Assembly: GCA_003246365.1 (NCBI GenBank)
Contig: QKAN01000095.1
Span: forward strand, 1 to 53,253
Reading direction: 5' to 3'
Source: Clostridia bacterium
GTDB lineage: Bacteria; Bacillota; Clostridia; Christensenellales; CAG-138
Length of the DNA: 53,253 nucleotides
Shown: positions 51,639-53,253 of the stretch, piece by piece
Layout: each line of letters starts with the position of its first letter
Position numbering within the stretch: the first letter of the stretch is position 1
Position numbers and translations under genes: made by a program
The notes under the pieces: model-generated
Database searches by the model: none
The model's input: the letters and a program-made list of their open reading frames with translations, nothing else
Told to the model about the DNA's origin: nothing

Positions 51639-52697
51639 TTAATTCTCCGCTACTTTCATAGATTTTTGAAACAATTTGCCGCGCAGCTGCATCACATACT
51701 GTTTCACAACCGGCGAGCCGAGCACAACGATTGCGATGATTACAATCGCTTTATATGCCTTTACCGCTGTAGAAGAAACCTTCATCGCGTAGAGTGTAAT
51801 CGTCAGCGCCTGAATAATATATGCCCCGATTACGGAACCGCCGAGGTTGAACTTTCCGCCGCTGAGCGAGTTACCGCCGATGGCGACCGCCAGAATCGCA
51901 TCCATTTCGATATCCAGCAGCAGTGTTTCGTGGTTGATCAGCCCGATTCTGCTAACGCCGATCGACCCGGCAATCGATGCGCAAACGCCGAGGATCATGA
52001 ACGAAAGCATCTTCATGCCAACCGCGTTGATTCCGTTTAGTCGCGCGGACTTCTCGTTGATCCCAACCGCCTGCGTATAAAGCCCGAGGTTTGTGAAGCG
52101 CAGCACGAGTGAAATCAAAATGCCGAATACGATCACGATCAGAATCGGCGTTGGGATCGGAATGCCCGGAATGAAACTACCGATATAGCCGAGCAGCGGG
52201 CTGTCCACGGTCGGCGTCGCGCCGCCGTTGATCCAGTATGCAATCGGTCGGCCAGCGGTAAATAGAATCAGCGTTGCGATCATCGGCTGTATTTTAAACA
52301 CCGCGACCAAAGTCCCGTTAAACGCGCCAAATAAAATTGCAACAAGACAACTGGCTAAGAACGCGAGCAGTATCACCGGCATCGTGATGTTGTGTTCGCG
52401 CAGCACGCGCACAAAAACGCTGCCTGCAATCGCCGCCGCCGCGCCAACGCTGATGTCCTGCCCTCTTGAAGACGCCGTAACCAGCGTCATGCCAATCGCA
52501 AGTATCGCAAGTTCGGACGCGCCGTTTAAGATGCTGACAATGTTTCCGGAAAGTACGGTGTTTCCGGCGTTGTTGGTAATCACTGAAATCGAAAAAAATC
52601 CGGGGTCCCTGATCAGGTTGAAAATGATCAAAAGAAACAGCGCAAACAGCGGCACGCCCAGTTGAGACTTTGATATTTTCTTGATGAATTTAGACAT
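51639..52697 (-). CDS. sugar ABC transporter permease, YtfT/RbsC type
   Basis: About 352 residues with eight or more membrane helices; RGQDISVGAAAAIAGSVFVRVL, FNGTLVAVFKIQPMIATLILFTAGRPIAYWINGG and GGNSLSGGKFNLGGSVIGAYIIQALTITLYAM are typical of CUT2 permeases such as YtfT. I start at ATG 52697, which overlaps the ATPase stop (ATGTCTAA). It lies 4 bp before the YjfF-type gene. Confidence 0.9.
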   Translation of the reverse strand: MSKFIKKISKSQLGVPLFALFLLIIFNLIRDPGFFSISVITNNAGNTVLSGNIVSILNGASELAILAIGMTLVTASSRGQDISVGAAAAIAGSVFVRVLREHNITMPVILLAFLASCLVAILFGAFNGTLVAVFKIQPMIATLILFTAGRPIAYWINGGATPTVDSPLLGYIGSFIPGIPIPTPILIVIVFGILISLVLRFTNLGLYTQAVGINEKSARLNGINAVGMKMLSFMILGVCASIAGSIGVSRIGLINHETLLLDIEMDAILAVAIGGNSLSGGKFNLGGSVIGAYIIQALTITLYAMKVSSTAVKAYKAIVIIAIVVLGSPVVKQYVMQLRGKLFQKSMKVAEN

Positions 52698-53190
52698 TTT
52701 GCACCGTCTCTCCCGCAATCGTGCGCATGATGTTCGCCTGCGTCATGTTGTTGTCCCTCAACTCGCCTACGATCTTCCGGTCCCGCATAACAATCAATCG
52801 GGAGCAGGTTCGAAGCATCTCCTCAATTTCAGATGAGATAAACGTAACGCTGACGCCCTCTTGCGCCAATTGCAACACAAGCTTCTGAATTTCAACTTTG
52901 GTTCCAACGTCGATTCCGCGCGTCGGTTCGTCCAGAATTAAATATTGCGGTTTCGTCAGCAGCCAGCGCGCAAGAATCGCCTTTTGCTGGTTACCGCCGG
53001 AAAGCGACTTGATCGGCGTATCGGTGGACGCGGTTTTTATGCCAAGTAAGTCTATATATTTATCCGCAAAACTCTCCGCTTCGGCTCGGGAAAACGGACG
53101 CAAAAAACCTTTCATCACCTGCAGCGCAAGAATAATATTCTCTCGCACAGACAAGTCTTCAATGATTCCATCCGCTTTCCGATCTTCCGG
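52690..53190 (-). CDS. sugar ABC transporter ATPase, second domain (partial, cut by the window end)
   Basis: C-terminal 166 residues plus stop. The visible part is the second ATPase domain of an RbsA/YtfR-type double ATPase: PEDRKADGIIEDLSVREN, signature LSGGNQQKAILARWL, Walker B LILDEPTRGIDVG and SSEIEEML. Its normal length is about 500 residues, so about two thirds lie outside. The frame reads naturally up to about 53190 (PEDRK); beyond that point the sequence is a misplaced copy of 52770-52843. It energises the two permeases. Confidence 0.9.
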   Translation of the reverse strand, partial: PEDRKADGIIEDLSVRENIILALQVMKGFLRPFSRAEAESFADKYIDLLGIKTASTDTPIKSLSGGNQQKAILARWLLTKPQYLILDEPTRGIDVGTKVEIQKLVLQLAQEGVSVTFISSEIEEMLRTCSRLIVMRDRKIVGELRDNNMTQANIMRTIAGETVQNV

Positions 53191-53253
53191 TCCCGCATAA
53201 CAATCAATCGGGAGCAGGTTCGAAGCATCTCCTCAATTTCAGATGAGATAAAC
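53180..53253. repeat. 74-bp direct copy of 52770-52843 at the window end
   Basis: The last 74 bases are identical, in the same orientation, to 52770-52843 in the same ATPase gene. In the copy the reading frame does not agree with the gene, and the two sites share a natural 11-base identity (CGATCTTCCGG) where the join occurs. This looks like an assembly or chimeric-read error rather than a real duplication. Confidence 0.85.

Noticed and set aside
53172-53186. Residual sequencing adapter
   Set aside because: The bases also encode the expected family motif PEDRKADG, so they are probably genuine; the resemblance to an adapter is coincidental, though it may have provoked trimming.

Overview
The window looks like chromosomal DNA of an anaerobic, plant-fibre-using member of the Bacillota (Clostridia-like). 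The pointers are a tryptophan T-box leader, strong AGGAGG-type ribosome binding sites with several TTG/GTG starts, U-tailed intrinsic terminators, a SpoIIP-like protein, a corrinoid methyltransferase system with its own cobalt importer, and many plant-sugar genes. No rRNA, tRNA, IS element, phage gene or CRISPR array was seen.

Layout: (1) 0.3-10.7 kb, minus strand: an alpha-glucoside operon (solute-binding protein, two ABC permeases, a LacI regulator, GH31, a small nucleotidyltransferase, GH13), behind a consensus promoter with two LacI-type operators; a TPR protein lies beyond its terminator. (2) 10.8-23.6 kb: a PocR/AraC regulator, a corrinoid protein divergent from a UroD-type methyltransferase carrying a thioredoxin-like tail, a CobW GTPase, a GPH sugar symporter, an alpha/beta hydrolase, a second AraC regulator, a GH67 alpha-glucuronidase, a second UroD-type protein, a Crp/Fnr regulator and a tiny membrane protein. 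I read this as uptake and hydrolysis of 4-O-methylglucuronoxylan fragments coupled to corrinoid-dependent O-demethylation. (3) 23.9-27.9 kb: a structured leader with a DUF2798 protein, then a minus-strand CbiM/CbiQ/CbiO cobalt importer ending in a histidine-rich protein. (4) 28.0-34.3 kb: a candidate small RNA, then a six-gene operon (NeuD-like acyltransferase, beta-keto acid cleavage enzyme, acyl carrier protein, AMP-forming ligase, MBOAT, DltD-like SGNH protein) that resembles a dlt system with extra acyl-supply genes. (5) 34.3-41.1 kb: the trp operon trpE-G-D-C-(F-B fusion)-A behind a Trp T-box. (6) 41.2-48.9 kb: a minus-strand cell-surface/polyphosphate operon (VTC, DUF4956, DUF4353 lipoprotein, phosphodiester glycosidase domain, small membrane protein) divergent from a response regulator, histidine kinase and SpoIIP-like lipoprotein. 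(7) 49.0-53.2 kb, minus strand: a YtfR/YtfT/YjfF-type sugar ABC importer with L-arabinose isomerase.

The genes fit hemicellulose and starch-fragment scavenging: arabinose, alpha-glucosides and methylglucuronate are imported and split, and cobalt import would support the corrinoid methyl-transfer step. A 40-bp dyad of TTTCAG repeats occurs both between the VTC and response-regulator operons and in front of the candidate small RNA, suggesting one regulon. The last 74 bases repeat an internal stretch of the final gene out of frame and are probably an assembly artefact.
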